A stretch of DNA of 7,453 nucleotides, taken from NCBI GenBank assembly GCA_003646505.1, contig QMKT01000096.1:1-7453 (forward strand), written 5' to 3'. The stretch comes from Campylobacterota bacterium. Its GTDB lineage: Bacteria; Campylobacterota; Campylobacteria; Campylobacterales; Sulfurovaceae. A program made the translations under genes and the position numbers. This document shows, one piece after another, positions 1 to 5,073 of the stretch (within the stretch, counting starts at the first letter, position 1; each line of letters starts with the position of its first letter). The notes beneath the pieces were generated by a model. The model had not been told where the DNA came from. It saw only the letters and a list, made by a program, of their open reading frames with translations, and made no database searches.

Positions 1-144
1 TGCAGTTTGTATGGTAACCACAGGAAAATCTACATTTGGAAATAGGTTAACAGGCATAGTCTTGTATGCCATCAGTCCGAATACTATAAAGGTAAGTACA
101 CCCATGAGTGTAGTTATAGGTTTGTTTATCGCAAATTTATACAT
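1..144 (-). CDS. RND-family efflux pump inner-membrane subunit, N-terminal fragment
   Basis: This is the first 48 codons of an open frame that runs off the left edge; no stop is seen. The product begins MYKFAINKPITTLMGVLTF and continues through a hydrophobic segment (about residues 11-27) to a PVNLFPNVDFPVVTIQT stretch. A short cytoplasmic start, TM1, then a 'LP..FP.VDFP.v.v.t' segment entering the periplasmic porter domain is the classic N-terminus of AcrB/MdtB/CusA-type RND transporters, which use the proton gradient to export drugs, metals or other toxic compounds. The ATG lies 12 nt after the fusion-protein stop, with an AAGGTAGG ribosome site overlapping that stop codon, so it is the last visible gene of the tetR-tolC-like-fusion-protein operon. 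The substrate cannot be told from this fragment. The RND assignment is confident; drug versus metal subtype is open, although PNVDFP fits the HAE (hydrophobe/amphiphile) side better. Confidence 0.88.
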   Translation of the reverse strand, partial: MYKFAINKPITTLMGVLTFIVFGLMAYKTMPVNLFPNVDFPVVTIQTA

Positions 145-156
145 ACTTTACCTACC

Positions 157-870
157 TTAAAACTCTTGCTTTTGAGTTGTGATATAACCATCACCAAACA
201 ATCCAACAACAAAGTCTTTTGCTATCACTTCTGCCTTTATCTTTCTTGTTTTGGTATTTGCATAAGGATAGATCTTAGAGATCTTGCCTTCATATTTATT
301 AGTATCACCATCGACTTTATACTTAAAAGTATCACCTATTTTTATAGATTGATGGTATTTTTGATCAAACTCTAAGATGAGTTTTCTGTTATGTTTACTC
401 TGTATCTTAAAGACAGTAGTGATCATTTGACCACTGACCACATCACCTACCTCTATGGCTTTTTCGTAAATGATCCCATCAAAAGGTGCTTTGAGACTGG
501 TTTTATCTAACATGGCTTGCTGAAATATCAGTTGTGCTTTTGCATTTTCATATTTAAAAGCAAATTGGTCAAACTTTGCCTTATCAATGATACTTTGAAC
601 TTTGAGTTGTCTGTCATAATCATATTTTGCATACTTCAATGCTGTTTGAGTAATGTTTAGTTGGGCTTTTAAGTCATCGTTTTGTAATTTTGCCAAGACT
701 TCATCTTTTTTGACTTCACTGGTTACATCGACTAAAACTTCCCCTATGATGCCACTACTACTAAATGCCAACTTGGCATTCTTTTCTGCTTGTACATTAA
801 AGGTTGCATAGATTTCTTCCGCCTGCAAAGTAAAAGCCACTAGTATTAGTCCTAAAAATATTTTCTTCAT
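157..870 (-). CDS. RND efflux membrane fusion protein (periplasmic adaptor)
   Basis: A 237-residue periplasmic adaptor linking the RND pump to the outer-membrane channel. Residues 1-17 (MKKIFLGLILVAFTLQA) form a Sec signal peptide with likely cleavage at LQA-E. Two half-motifs of the biotinyl-lipoyl-like fold are visible, around 36-65 (SSGIIGEVLVDV..EVKKDEVLAKL) and 124-148 (TSLKAPFDGIIYEKAIEVGDVVSGQ), flanking an alpha-helical hairpin at about 66-120. A beta-barrel part follows (about 160-235) ending in the usual G.F..GYI-type strand. It is shorter than typical AcrA/MexA adaptors (roughly 370-400 residues) because the hairpin is short and there is little C-terminal membrane-proximal domain. 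No lipobox cysteine is present, so it is probably soluble or anchored by an uncleaved signal. The start ATG overlaps the stop of the upstream channel gene in an ATGA arrangement and has an AAGGAG ribosome site 8 nt upstream, which fixes the start and implies translational coupling. Confidence 0.9.
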   Translation of the reverse strand: MKKIFLGLILVAFTLQAEEIYATFNVQAEKNAKLAFSSSGIIGEVLVDVTSEVKKDEVLAKLQNDDLKAQLNITQTALKYAKYDYDRQLKVQSIIDKAKFDQFAFKYENAKAQLIFQQAMLDKTSLKAPFDGIIYEKAIEVGDVVSGQMITTVFKIQSKHNRKLILEFDQKYHQSIKIGDTFKYKVDGDTNKYEGKISKIYPYANTKTRKIKAEVIAKDFVVGLFGDGYITTQKQEF

Positions 871-2111
871 CGTATATACTCCTTAGGGTCTTTCCCTGCA
901 TAATAGTAATAGATAGATTTACCTATCTCATAGTCATAAATGGTATTTTTGTATCGGGCTTGTGCCAGAGTTTTTTGTGACAAAGCATCAAGAAATGCGA
1001 TGTTGTCTACCAACCCTACTTCAAACTTCTGTTTGAGTACACTGTAGGTACTTTTTGCTGCACGTAAAGCACTGTTTGCACTTTTAAGTTTAGTACGAGT
1101 AGTCTGTAAACTTTTGTTAGAGAGTCTAAAGTTCATTCTTTGTTCTTTTTTTGCATATGCTATTTGAGATTGAAGTGCCAGTTTTTGATACTTCACTGCT
1201 TCACTCTCTCTGTCCATTCTTCCATTATCAAAGATTCTCATATTCACAGAGATCATCAGTTTATTTTGATTGTCTATCAAAAAGCTGTCTCCTCCTGTAA
1301 TAGTGTCGTCATAGTGTGATTTATTATAAGTATCAGATAAATTTACCTGTGGTTTATAGCCTGCATCTATGGCATGAGAAGCTTCACCTACTGCATTGGC
1401 ATTGGATTGAAGTATCTTGGTGTTTTCAAATACTTCAAAATGTATATTTTTAGGCTCTAAAAAATGGTTTCTTTTTAAATGTTTGGCTGATAGTCCACTG
1501 AGTAACTGCAAGTTTTCCTCACTTGTCACAATTGAAAGCTTGGTATTTTCTATGGTGTAGTTATTGTTATCGTAGACAGATTGAAGTTTATCTACCTCTT
1601 CTTGCGTTGCAAGTTCTGCTACTATAAACTTCTGTACACGCTTTATTTGTTCTTTTAGTTCAAGAGAGCGTTCTATTAGGGCAGCAAGTGTCGCCTTAAG
1701 TTTTTGGATACCATAATAGTGACGTACTATTTCAAGTGTAATGCTCTTCTCAAAAGCAACTTTTTCAAAATGTGAGGCTTCAAGTTCAAAGTCTTTACCA
1801 CGAAGTAAAGCATCTTTTCTACCTCCATCATAAAGGTCCACACTGAGGGCTGCATACGCCGATGAAACCTGTCCAGGACTTACTATGCTGTTAGGAGAGA
1901 CATAACTATGACTCGCGCCTATGTCAAAAGTCGGCCAGTAAGCACTTTTAGCTGCTTCCACTTCTTGTTCTTTAGATTTGATATTGATCTCTTTTGCTTC
2001 TATGAGTTCATTATGTTTTCCTGTATGCGTAATAAGTGTCTTTAAACTCACACTTTGAGAAAATAGGTATAAAGGCAAAACAAATACGAGTAATATTTTA
2101 ATGCTTGGCAT
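867..2111 (-). CDS. TolC-like outer-membrane efflux channel
   Basis: A 414-residue outer-membrane efflux protein (OEP/TolC family) that forms the trimeric exit duct of the tripartite pump. Residues 1-20 or so (MPSIKILLVFVLPLYLFSQS) are a signal peptide. The mature part has the two repeated OEP units: long amphipathic helices rich in Ala/Glu/Lys (KEQEVEAAKSAYWPTFDIGASH, then the KLQSVYDNNNYTIENTKLS region) and, after the midpoint, a second copy (GYKPQVNLSDTYN, then MRIFDNGRMDRESEAVK and helices to the end). The 'A..A.WPtfdi.as' and 'YkPqv.l...yn' motifs are the typical entries to the beta strands. The frame extends upstream to a TTG within tetR, but the ATG at 2111 has an AAAGGG ribosome site 5 nt upstream and gives a clean signal peptide, so it is preferred. 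It starts 1 nt after the tetR stop and overlaps the fusion-protein gene by 4 nt, so it belongs to that operon. Confidence 0.9.
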   Translation of the reverse strand: MPSIKILLVFVLPLYLFSQSVSLKTLITHTGKHNELIEAKEINIKSKEQEVEAAKSAYWPTFDIGASHSYVSPNSIVSPGQVSSAYAALSVDLYDGGRKDALLRGKDFELEASHFEKVAFEKSITLEIVRHYYGIQKLKATLAALIERSLELKEQIKRVQKFIVAELATQEEVDKLQSVYDNNNYTIENTKLSIVTSEENLQLLSGLSAKHLKRNHFLEPKNIHFEVFENTKILQSNANAVGEASHAIDAGYKPQVNLSDTYNKSHYDDTITGGDSFLIDNQNKLMISVNMRIFDNGRMDRESEAVKYQKLALQSQIAYAKKEQRMNFRLSNKSLQTTRTKLKSANSALRAAKSTYSVLKQKFEVGLVDNIAFLDALSQKTLAQARYKNTIYDYEIGKSIYYYYAGKDPKEYIR

Positions 2112-2112
2112 C

Positions 2113-2706
2113 TTATCCCTTTCTTTCAAGTAATATAAACAAGGAATTTAAAAAAGTCTCAATGTCTTTTTTAGGATCACGTGCTGCTGTATGTGTATCT
2201 ATGATAAGTCCAAGTTCAAAAGTAATTAAAGCACTGACAATACCTTGTGCCTCTTTATGAATTTCACCTTTATCTATGCCTGCTTGTGTAATTTGTTGTA
2301 GTATATGAGCAAATCTCTTTCTACATACGATATTGAAATCAATCATCTCTTGTGTCCCAGTGGTTATAGAAATAGCTATGAACTCTCTATAAATATTTAG
2401 CTGTTGATCACAGTTATCTGGCATATGTAAATGATAAAGAAAATGAAAGAACTTCTCTTTTGTACTTATGTCTAAACCTACAATCTTATTTAGTTCCTTT
2501 TCATGCTCTACAATAAATGATGAGATAATCTCAAAAACGATATCTTCTTTGTTTTCAAAATACTCATATACCGTACCTTTGCCTATGCCAGCGGTTTTTG
2601 CTATATGTGAAATAGTGAGATTTTTAATACCATACTCAAGTAAAATATCTTTACAAGCACAGGCTATATCTGTTCGTTTTTTCTCTTTATCTACTATAAT
2701 TGACAT
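2113..2706 (-). CDS. TetR/AcrR-family transcriptional repressor
   Basis: A 197-residue TetR-family regulator, first gene of the efflux operon. The N-terminal DNA-binding domain is clear: KRTDIACACKDILLEYGIKN, then the helix-turn-helix at about residues 30-50 (LTISHIAKTAGIGKGTVYEYF) ending in the family signature YEYFENKEDI. The C-terminal two thirds are all-helical and divergent, as expected for the ligand-binding and dimerisation domain; the inducer cannot be predicted. Length is normal for the family (about 190-210). A TTG directly precedes the ATG, but the AAAGGA ribosome site is 6 nt from the ATG and only 3 nt from the TTG, so the ATG is chosen. The palindromic operator 17 nt upstream of the start codon makes negative autoregulation, and repression of the pump genes behind it, the likely mode of action. 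Cys16 and Cys18 in the first helix are visible but no redox role is claimed. Confidence 0.93.
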   Translation of the reverse strand: MSIIVDKEKKRTDIACACKDILLEYGIKNLTISHIAKTAGIGKGTVYEYFENKEDIVFEIISSFIVEHEKELNKIVGLDISTKEKFFHFLYHLHMPDNCDQQLNIYREFIAISITTGTQEMIDFNIVCRKRFAHILQQITQAGIDKGEIHKEAQGIVSALITFELGLIIDTHTAARDPKKDIETFLNSLFILLERKG

Positions 2707-2722
2707 CAATATCCTTTATGAC

Positions 2723-2735
2723 TGACCGTCGGTCA
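2723..2735. promoter_or_regulatory. TetR-type operator palindrome
   Basis: A perfect inverted repeat, TGACCG-T-CGGTCA, with 6-bp arms and a 1-bp centre. This is the form commonly found for TetR/AcrR-family operators. It lies between the -10 box and the start codon of the TetR-family gene, covering the expected transcription start, so bound repressor would block initiation. That this repressor binds this site is inferred from position and form. Confidence 0.75.
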
Positions 2736-2741
2736 ATTTAA

Positions 2742-2747
2742 ATTATA
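2742..2747 (-). promoter_or_regulatory. -10 element of the tetR-efflux operon promoter
   Basis: A consensus TATAAT on the minus strand, 35 nt upstream of the tetR ATG and 6 nt upstream of the operator. The predicted start point is at about 2735, at the operator edge. No good -35 hexamer is seen at 16-18 nt, only AT-rich DNA, which is common for vegetative promoters in Campylobacterota. Confidence 0.6.
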
Positions 2748-2841
2748 GCTTAAGTATCTTAATTAAATATTGAAAGATCTAGACTAAGGTATAAGACAAA
2801 AGTCATGTTATAAGAAGAAGATTATACGTACAGGGATGAGC

Positions 2842-2870
2842 ATACTAAGTACATCTTGCGTACTTAGTAT
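2842..2870 (-). terminator. Inverted repeat downstream of the Cys-rich peptide gene, possible 3' hairpin
   Basis: Perfect 11-bp arms ATACTAAGTAC / GTACTTAGTAT flank a 7-nt loop (2853-2859), about 18 nt past the stop of the minus-strand peptide gene. A 3' hairpin at this place would end or stabilise that transcript. There is no U-run after it on the minus strand, so it is not a textbook intrinsic terminator; a protein-binding palindrome is the alternative. Confidence 0.4.
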
Positions 2871-2888
2871 AATTAAGTAGATATTTTA

Positions 2889-3089
2889 TTATCTACCACC
2901 TTTAGGAGAACCACATTTACTAGCACCGCCACACTGGGCAGGACCACCACATTTACCACCAGCGGCACATTTACCTGAGCCACAGGGTAAACTACTTGAG
3001 GACATTCCTGTATTTGAACTCTTTGCATAACCAACAGTTAAAATCACCATTGAAAATACTAGAAACGACGCGAAGATTATCTTTTTCAT
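2889..3089 (-). CDS. Secreted Cys/Gly-rich small peptide (unknown function)
   Basis: A 66-residue protein that I do not recognise as a named family. Residues 1-22 (MKKIIFASFLVFSMVILTVGYA) are a clear Sec signal peptide, with cleavage likely at YA-K. A Ser-rich linker (24-34) follows, then a low-complexity tail of Cys, Gly, Ala and Lys with five cysteines at 36, 41, 47, 53 and 59. The tail reads as four hexapeptide units with Cys third in each: GKCAAG, GKCGGP, AQCGGA, SKCGSP (39-62). After export it would be a roughly 44-residue basic, thiol-rich peptide in the periplasm. Metal or sulfur binding, or use as a precursor for peptide modification, is possible. The GKCG units recall HvfA-type copper-related precursors, but no modification genes are adjacent. 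The ATG has an AAGGA ribosome site 6 nt upstream. It is transcribed divergently from the Crp/Fnr regulator, sharing an intergenic palindrome. The coding call rests on signal peptide, ribosome site and repeat regularity. Confidence 0.82.
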   Translation of the reverse strand: MKKIIFASFLVFSMVILTVGYAKSSNTGMSSSSLPCGSGKCAAGGKCGGPAQCGGASKCGSPKGGR

Positions 3090-3122
3090 ATTGTATCCTT
3101 CGTTTTTTATGTGTACATTTGT

Positions 3123-3128
3123 ATATTA
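3123..3128 (-). promoter_or_regulatory. Probable -10 element of the Cys-rich peptide gene
   Basis: TAATAT on the minus strand, 33 nt upstream of the ATG, with a predicted start point near 3116-3117. No -35 hexamer is evident; instead the palindrome centred at 3158.5 sits about 41.5 bp upstream of the start, the place where Crp/Fnr proteins act as class II activators. Confidence 0.45.
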
Positions 3129-3148
3129 GCGTTATCCTCTTGTGCATG

Positions 3149-3168
3149 TATGTAATAATTATTACATA
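3149..3168. promoter_or_regulatory. Palindromic Crp/Fnr-type box in the divergent intergenic region
   Basis: A perfect 20-bp palindrome, reading ATGTAATAA then TTATTACAT with one more T/A pair outside. Its inner 14 bp, GTAAT-AATT-ATTAC, has the 5-4-5 layout of Crp/Fnr boxes (FNR: TTGAT-N4-ATCAA; CprK: TTAAT-N4-ATTAA). It lies between the Cys-rich peptide gene and the Crp/Fnr regulator gene. Binding by that regulator is inferred from layout and position. Confidence 0.62.
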
Positions 3169-3177
3169 AGAAAATTT

Positions 3178-3183
3178 TATAAG
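3178..3183 (+). promoter_or_regulatory. Candidate -10 element of the Crp/Fnr regulator gene
   Basis: TATAAG on the plus strand would place the start near 3190 and the palindrome at about -31, where a bound dimer would block polymerase (autorepression). A second candidate, TAATAT at 3195-3200, would start transcription at about 3207 and give a leader of about 10 nt. The sequence does not decide between them. Confidence 0.3.
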
Positions 3184-3200
3184 ATATTAAAAGGTAATAT

Positions 3201-3260
3201 ATGTTAATCTTTTTGCATGAAACTAGAAAATTTTTATTTTTATTCACTATTGTCAGATAA
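3201..3260 (+). other. Possible 19-codon upstream ORF overlapping the regulator start
   Basis: ATG at 3201 opens a 19-residue frame (MLIFLHETRKFLFLFTIVR) ending in TAA at 3258-3260. It is out of frame with the Crp/Fnr gene and overlaps its first 44 bases. The only decent ribosome site in the region, AAGG at 3191-3194, is 6 nt from this ATG but 22 nt from the regulator ATG. It may be a leader that throttles or couples translation of the regulator, or it may be chance. Confidence 0.3.
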
Positions 3261-3828
3261 CGGTAAACAGCTTGTAGAAGAGAATTTAAAGCCATTCAAA
3301 ATGCAAAAAGATACCATTGTGTATTATGCTGGAGAGGTTTGCAAAGACTTTTTTCTTATAGATAAGGGTCTTGTAAAAGTGTATGTACAAGATGAGTCAG
3401 GTCATACCTTTACATTGTATACTATAGAAGATGGAAAACCTTGTATTATCAATACATTTTCAACTATATTCTCCAATACAACTATAGCAAATGCACTTGT
3501 TGTAGAAGAAACAACAGGATGGACTTTATGCAAAAAAATATTACTGAAACTTTTGCAGACAGAGCCTGAATATAGTTCTTATCTATTTTCTGCTATCTCA
3601 AATGACATTTCATCATTGGTAGATACCATAGAAGATGTAAAGTTTTCTTCCATGAAAGAGAGACTAGAAAATTGGGTATTTTCACAAAAAAATACTATGA
3701 TAGAAACCACACATGAAGATATTGCCATTGACATAGGAACCTCACGCCCCATCATATCAAAACTGTTAAAAGATATGGAAAAAGAAGAGAAAATACGACT
3801 TAGACGAGGAAGTATCGAAATCTTATAA
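3217..3828 (+). CDS. Crp/Fnr-family transcriptional regulator
   Basis: A 203-residue regulator. The N-terminal cyclic-nucleotide-binding-like beta-roll spans about 5-110 (KMQKDTIVYYAGEVCKDFFLIDKG, then LYTIEDGKPCIINTF), followed by a long dimerisation helix (about 115-150, ISNDISSLVDTIEDVKFSSM) and a winged helix-turn-helix at about 163-203 (THEDIAIDIGTSRPIISKLLKD, wing RLRRGSIEIL). It belongs to the Crp/Fnr type with a 'G..CI' segment in the beta-roll. It lacks the N-terminal four-cysteine cluster of FNR; its cysteines are 42, 76 and 105, so oxygen sensing through a 4Fe-4S cluster is unlikely. The cAMP-binding signature of CRP is not evident either. In the recognition helix (GTSRPIISKLL) the Glu that usually contacts the box is replaced by Pro179. 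The ATG is the only start compatible with a full beta-roll because an in-frame TAA lies at 3205-3207, yet it has no good ribosome site. The ligand is unknown. Confidence 0.9.
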   Translation: MKLENFYFYSLLSDNGKQLVEENLKPFKMQKDTIVYYAGEVCKDFFLIDKGLVKVYVQDESGHTFTLYTIEDGKPCIINTFSTIFSNTTIANALVVEETTGWTLCKKILLKLLQTEPEYSSYLFSAISNDISSLVDTIEDVKFSSMKERLENWVFSQKNTMIETTHEDIAIDIGTSRPIISKLLKDMEKEEKIRLRRGSIEIL

Positions 3829-3934
3829 TATGCTTGTAATTAAGTTTAGAGTAGAAATATAAATAAAAAATTGGCAGATTCATATAAAGGTTAAAGATTG
3901 GATACTCAAAAAGTATGGTAGTTAGGGGGATTGG

Positions 3935-4025
3935 TGGCGGAGAGCGAGGGATTCGAACCCTCGGTAAGCGTTAGCCTACACGCCCTTAGCAGGGGCGCGG
4001 ATTAAACCAGCTCTCCCAGCTCTCC
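3935..4025 (-). tRNA. tRNA-Ser (anticodon GCT)
   Basis: A complete 91-nt class II tRNA with encoded CCA. The acceptor stem GGAGAGC pairs with GCTCTCC, then G73 and CCA (3935-3937). The anticodon stem CGCCC/GGGCG holds the loop CTGCTAA, giving anticodon GCT (complement at 3988-3990), which reads AGC and AGT serine codons. The long variable arm (GTAGGC/GCTTAC) is typical of serine tRNAs, and the T arm is GAGGG-TTCGAAT-CCCTC. It is a single gene that converges with the Crp/Fnr regulator. No integrase or duplicated 3' end is seen in the window. Confidence 0.97.
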
Positions 4026-4043
4026 AGGTGTTTTGTGGGTGAG

Positions 4044-4049
4044 ATTATA
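4044..4049 (-). promoter_or_regulatory. -10 element of the tRNA-Ser promoter
   Basis: Consensus TATAAT on the minus strand, 18 nt upstream of the tRNA 5' end. The predicted start near 4037 gives a leader of about 12 nt for RNase P removal. The stretch just downstream is GTGGG-rich on the opposite strand; no clear -35 is seen. Confidence 0.6.
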
Positions 4050-4145
4050 ATGCATTAGGCTTAAATGACAGCTTAAAAAAACCCCATTCTCAAGTAAATT
4101 AATCTTTTTTTAGATAGTTACATTGATTTTTAGGAAAATTACTAA

Positions 4146-4164
4146 AAAACTGATTATCATTACA
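4146..4164. promoter_or_regulatory. Fur-box-like sequence upstream of the 40-residue membrane protein gene
   Basis: Read on the minus strand this is TGTAATGATAATCAGTTTT, which matches the classic 19-bp Fur box (GATAATGATAATCATTATC) at 14 of 19 positions, including an 11-base uninterrupted core. It lies 40 nt upstream of the small gene's ATG and just upstream of a TATATA -10 candidate at 4176-4181, a place where a repressor could act. In AT-rich DNA such matches arise by chance, so iron control is only a suggestion. Confidence 0.35.
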
Positions 4165-4204
4165 TAATAGAACACTATATATATTTACTTCATAAGGTTA
4201 CAAA

Positions 4205-4327
4205 ATGTTTCAAAAACTAGCACCACTCATCGTTTTAGCACTCTTTATTACGGGAATGTATTTTATGTTACAAGGCATGGATAATGCCGTTGAAATGACA
4301 AAGACAAAAAAAGAGATTAAAAGGTAG
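4205..4327 (+). CDS. Small single-pass membrane protein (40 aa, unknown function)
   Basis: This 40-codon gene encodes a product starting [20 protein letters not shown]. Residues 5-23 form one hydrophobic membrane segment, followed by a short polar region and a strongly basic tail (KTKKEIKR) that should remain in the cytoplasm by the positive-inside rule. An AAGG ribosome site lies 7 nt upstream of the ATG, and a TATATA box at 4176-4181 can serve as -10. Its last 11 bases overlap the 3' end of pyrF on the other strand, so the two genes are convergent. I do not recognise a family. The coding call rests on ribosome site, promoter and clean transmembrane pattern; a chance ORF is the alternative. 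Confidence 0.6.
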   Translation: MFQKLAPLIVLALFITGMYFMLQGMDNAVEMTKTKKEIKR

Positions 4328-5009
4328 CAATCACTTCCAATATATCTTCTACTTTAGCTTGAGGATCAGGATCTTTATAGATAGGTCTTCCTACTACAGA
4401 ATAATCTACATCCTCTGTATTTGCAAGTTCCAGTGTTGCTACACGTTGTTGATCACCTGCGTCTTCACCAAATGGACGTATTCCTGGGCAGAGTGTTAAA
4501 AATGTTTCTGAGGTAGCCTGTTTGATTACCCTGCTTTCAAATGTCGAACATACCACACCGTCAAGACCATATTCATAAGACATTTTTGCAAACTGTTCTG
4601 CTTTTTCATTAATACTTTTTTCATAAACTGCCTGGAAGTTTATTTCATCAAAAGATGTCAGTGCAGTGACTGCCAATACAAGTGGACGGTTTTCATACGA
4701 CGAGAGTCTTTCCATGACTGTTTTCATAGCCACTGAACCTGCACTGGCATGTATGTTAAACATATTAACACCAAGTTTTGCTATCTCTTCTGCTGCGTCT
4801 GCCATGGTGTTGGGAATATCATAGAGCTTAAGGTCAAGAAATATTTTGAAGTCTGGGTTGATCGCTTTGAGGTCTTCTATAAAAGCTTTTCCATCACGAA
4901 TATAAGCTCTAAACCCTACTTTCATCCAAACATTATAACTTTTAAGTGACTCGGCAAGTGCCAAATTTTCTTTTGCTGATGGTAAATCAAGTGCAACACA
5001 TAATTCCAT
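4317..5009 (-). CDS. pyrF: Orotidine 5'-phosphate decarboxylase
   Basis: A 230-residue OMP decarboxylase (EC 4.1.1.23), the last step of de novo UMP synthesis, in the cytosol. The TIM-barrel landmarks are all present: LCVALDLP with Asp8, WMKVG with Lys30, the catalytic [10 protein letters not shown] segment (Asp59, Lys61, Asp64), a GVVCSTFE strand, and the phosphate-binding [14 protein letters not shown] and VVGRPIY segments at the C-terminus. Length is normal for the short bacterial form. The frame is open upstream to an ATG at 5075, but that would add 22 residues absent from the family; the ATG at 5009 has an AGGGGC ribosome site about 5 nt upstream and begins directly at the first barrel strand. 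It is divergent from the cyclophilin gene, and its 3' end overlaps the small membrane protein gene by 11 nt. No other pyrimidine gene is nearby. Confidence 0.96.
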   Translation of the reverse strand: MELCVALDLPSAKENLALAESLKSYNVWMKVGFRAYIRDGKAFIEDLKAINPDFKIFLDLKLYDIPNTMADAAEEIAKLGVNMFNIHASAGSVAMKTVMERLSSYENRPLVLAVTALTSFDEINFQAVYEKSINEKAEQFAKMSYEYGLDGVVCSTFESRVIKQATSETFLTLCPGIRPFGEDAGDQQRVATLELANTEDVDYSVVGRPIYKDPDPQAKVEDILEVIATF

Positions 5010-5029
5010 AGTAGCCCCTAAATAAATAT

Positions 5030-5042
5030 TGGTATAATAATA
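5030..5042. promoter_or_regulatory. Overlapping divergent promoters for pyrF and the cyclophilin gene
   Basis: On the plus strand, TGG-TATAAT (5030-5038) is an extended -10 with the TGn motif, which starts the cyclophilin transcript near 5045. On the minus strand, TATTAT occurs twice within 5034-5042 and can serve as the pyrF -10, with a start near 5027-5030. The two -10 boxes occupy nearly the same bases of a 64-bp intergenic region, so polymerase should bind in only one direction at a time. Confidence 0.5.
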
Positions 5043-5073
5043 GCCTAATTTTAATATATAAGGACTAAACACC

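Noticed and set aside
2112..2129. TTG start for the TolC-like gene inside tetR
   Set aside because: It adds a charged segment (KERDK) ahead of the signal peptide; the ATG at 2111 has AAAGGG 5 nt upstream.
2750..2762. TTAAG-TAT-CTTAA palindrome upstream of the tetR promoter
   Set aside because: Short, AT-rich arms of 5 bp are expected often by chance here, and the stronger TetR operator already explains regulation.
2835..2880. 14-codon plus-strand ORF starting at the ATG near 2836
   Set aside because: Ribosome-site spacing is wrong, it lies wholly within the inverted repeats, and the peptide shows no recognisable feature.
2889..3089. Assignment of the Cys-rich peptide as a true HvfA or bufferin
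   Set aside because: The GKCG units are suggestive, but the acidic EGKCGEGKC register and neighbouring HvfB/HvfC or BufB/BufC-type genes are absent.
3107..3295. Minus-strand ORF of 62 codons across the regulator start
   Set aside because: It overlaps the Crp/Fnr gene and the intergenic palindrome and shows no domain; it is a frame shadow in AT-rich DNA.
3217..3828. Calling the regulator FNR (oxygen sensor) or CRP (cAMP receptor)
   Set aside because: There is no N-terminal Cys cluster and no clear cAMP-binding signature, so only the family level is supported.
3935..4025. tRNA-Ser as a genomic island attachment site
   Set aside because: No integrase, no repeated tRNA 3' end and no composition shift beside it within the window.
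4127..4148. TTTTTAG / CTAAAAA inverted repeat as a terminator
   Set aside because: It is made only of A/T pairs plus one G/C pair per arm and has no transcript leading into it that needs an end; it is likely chance in AT-rich DNA.
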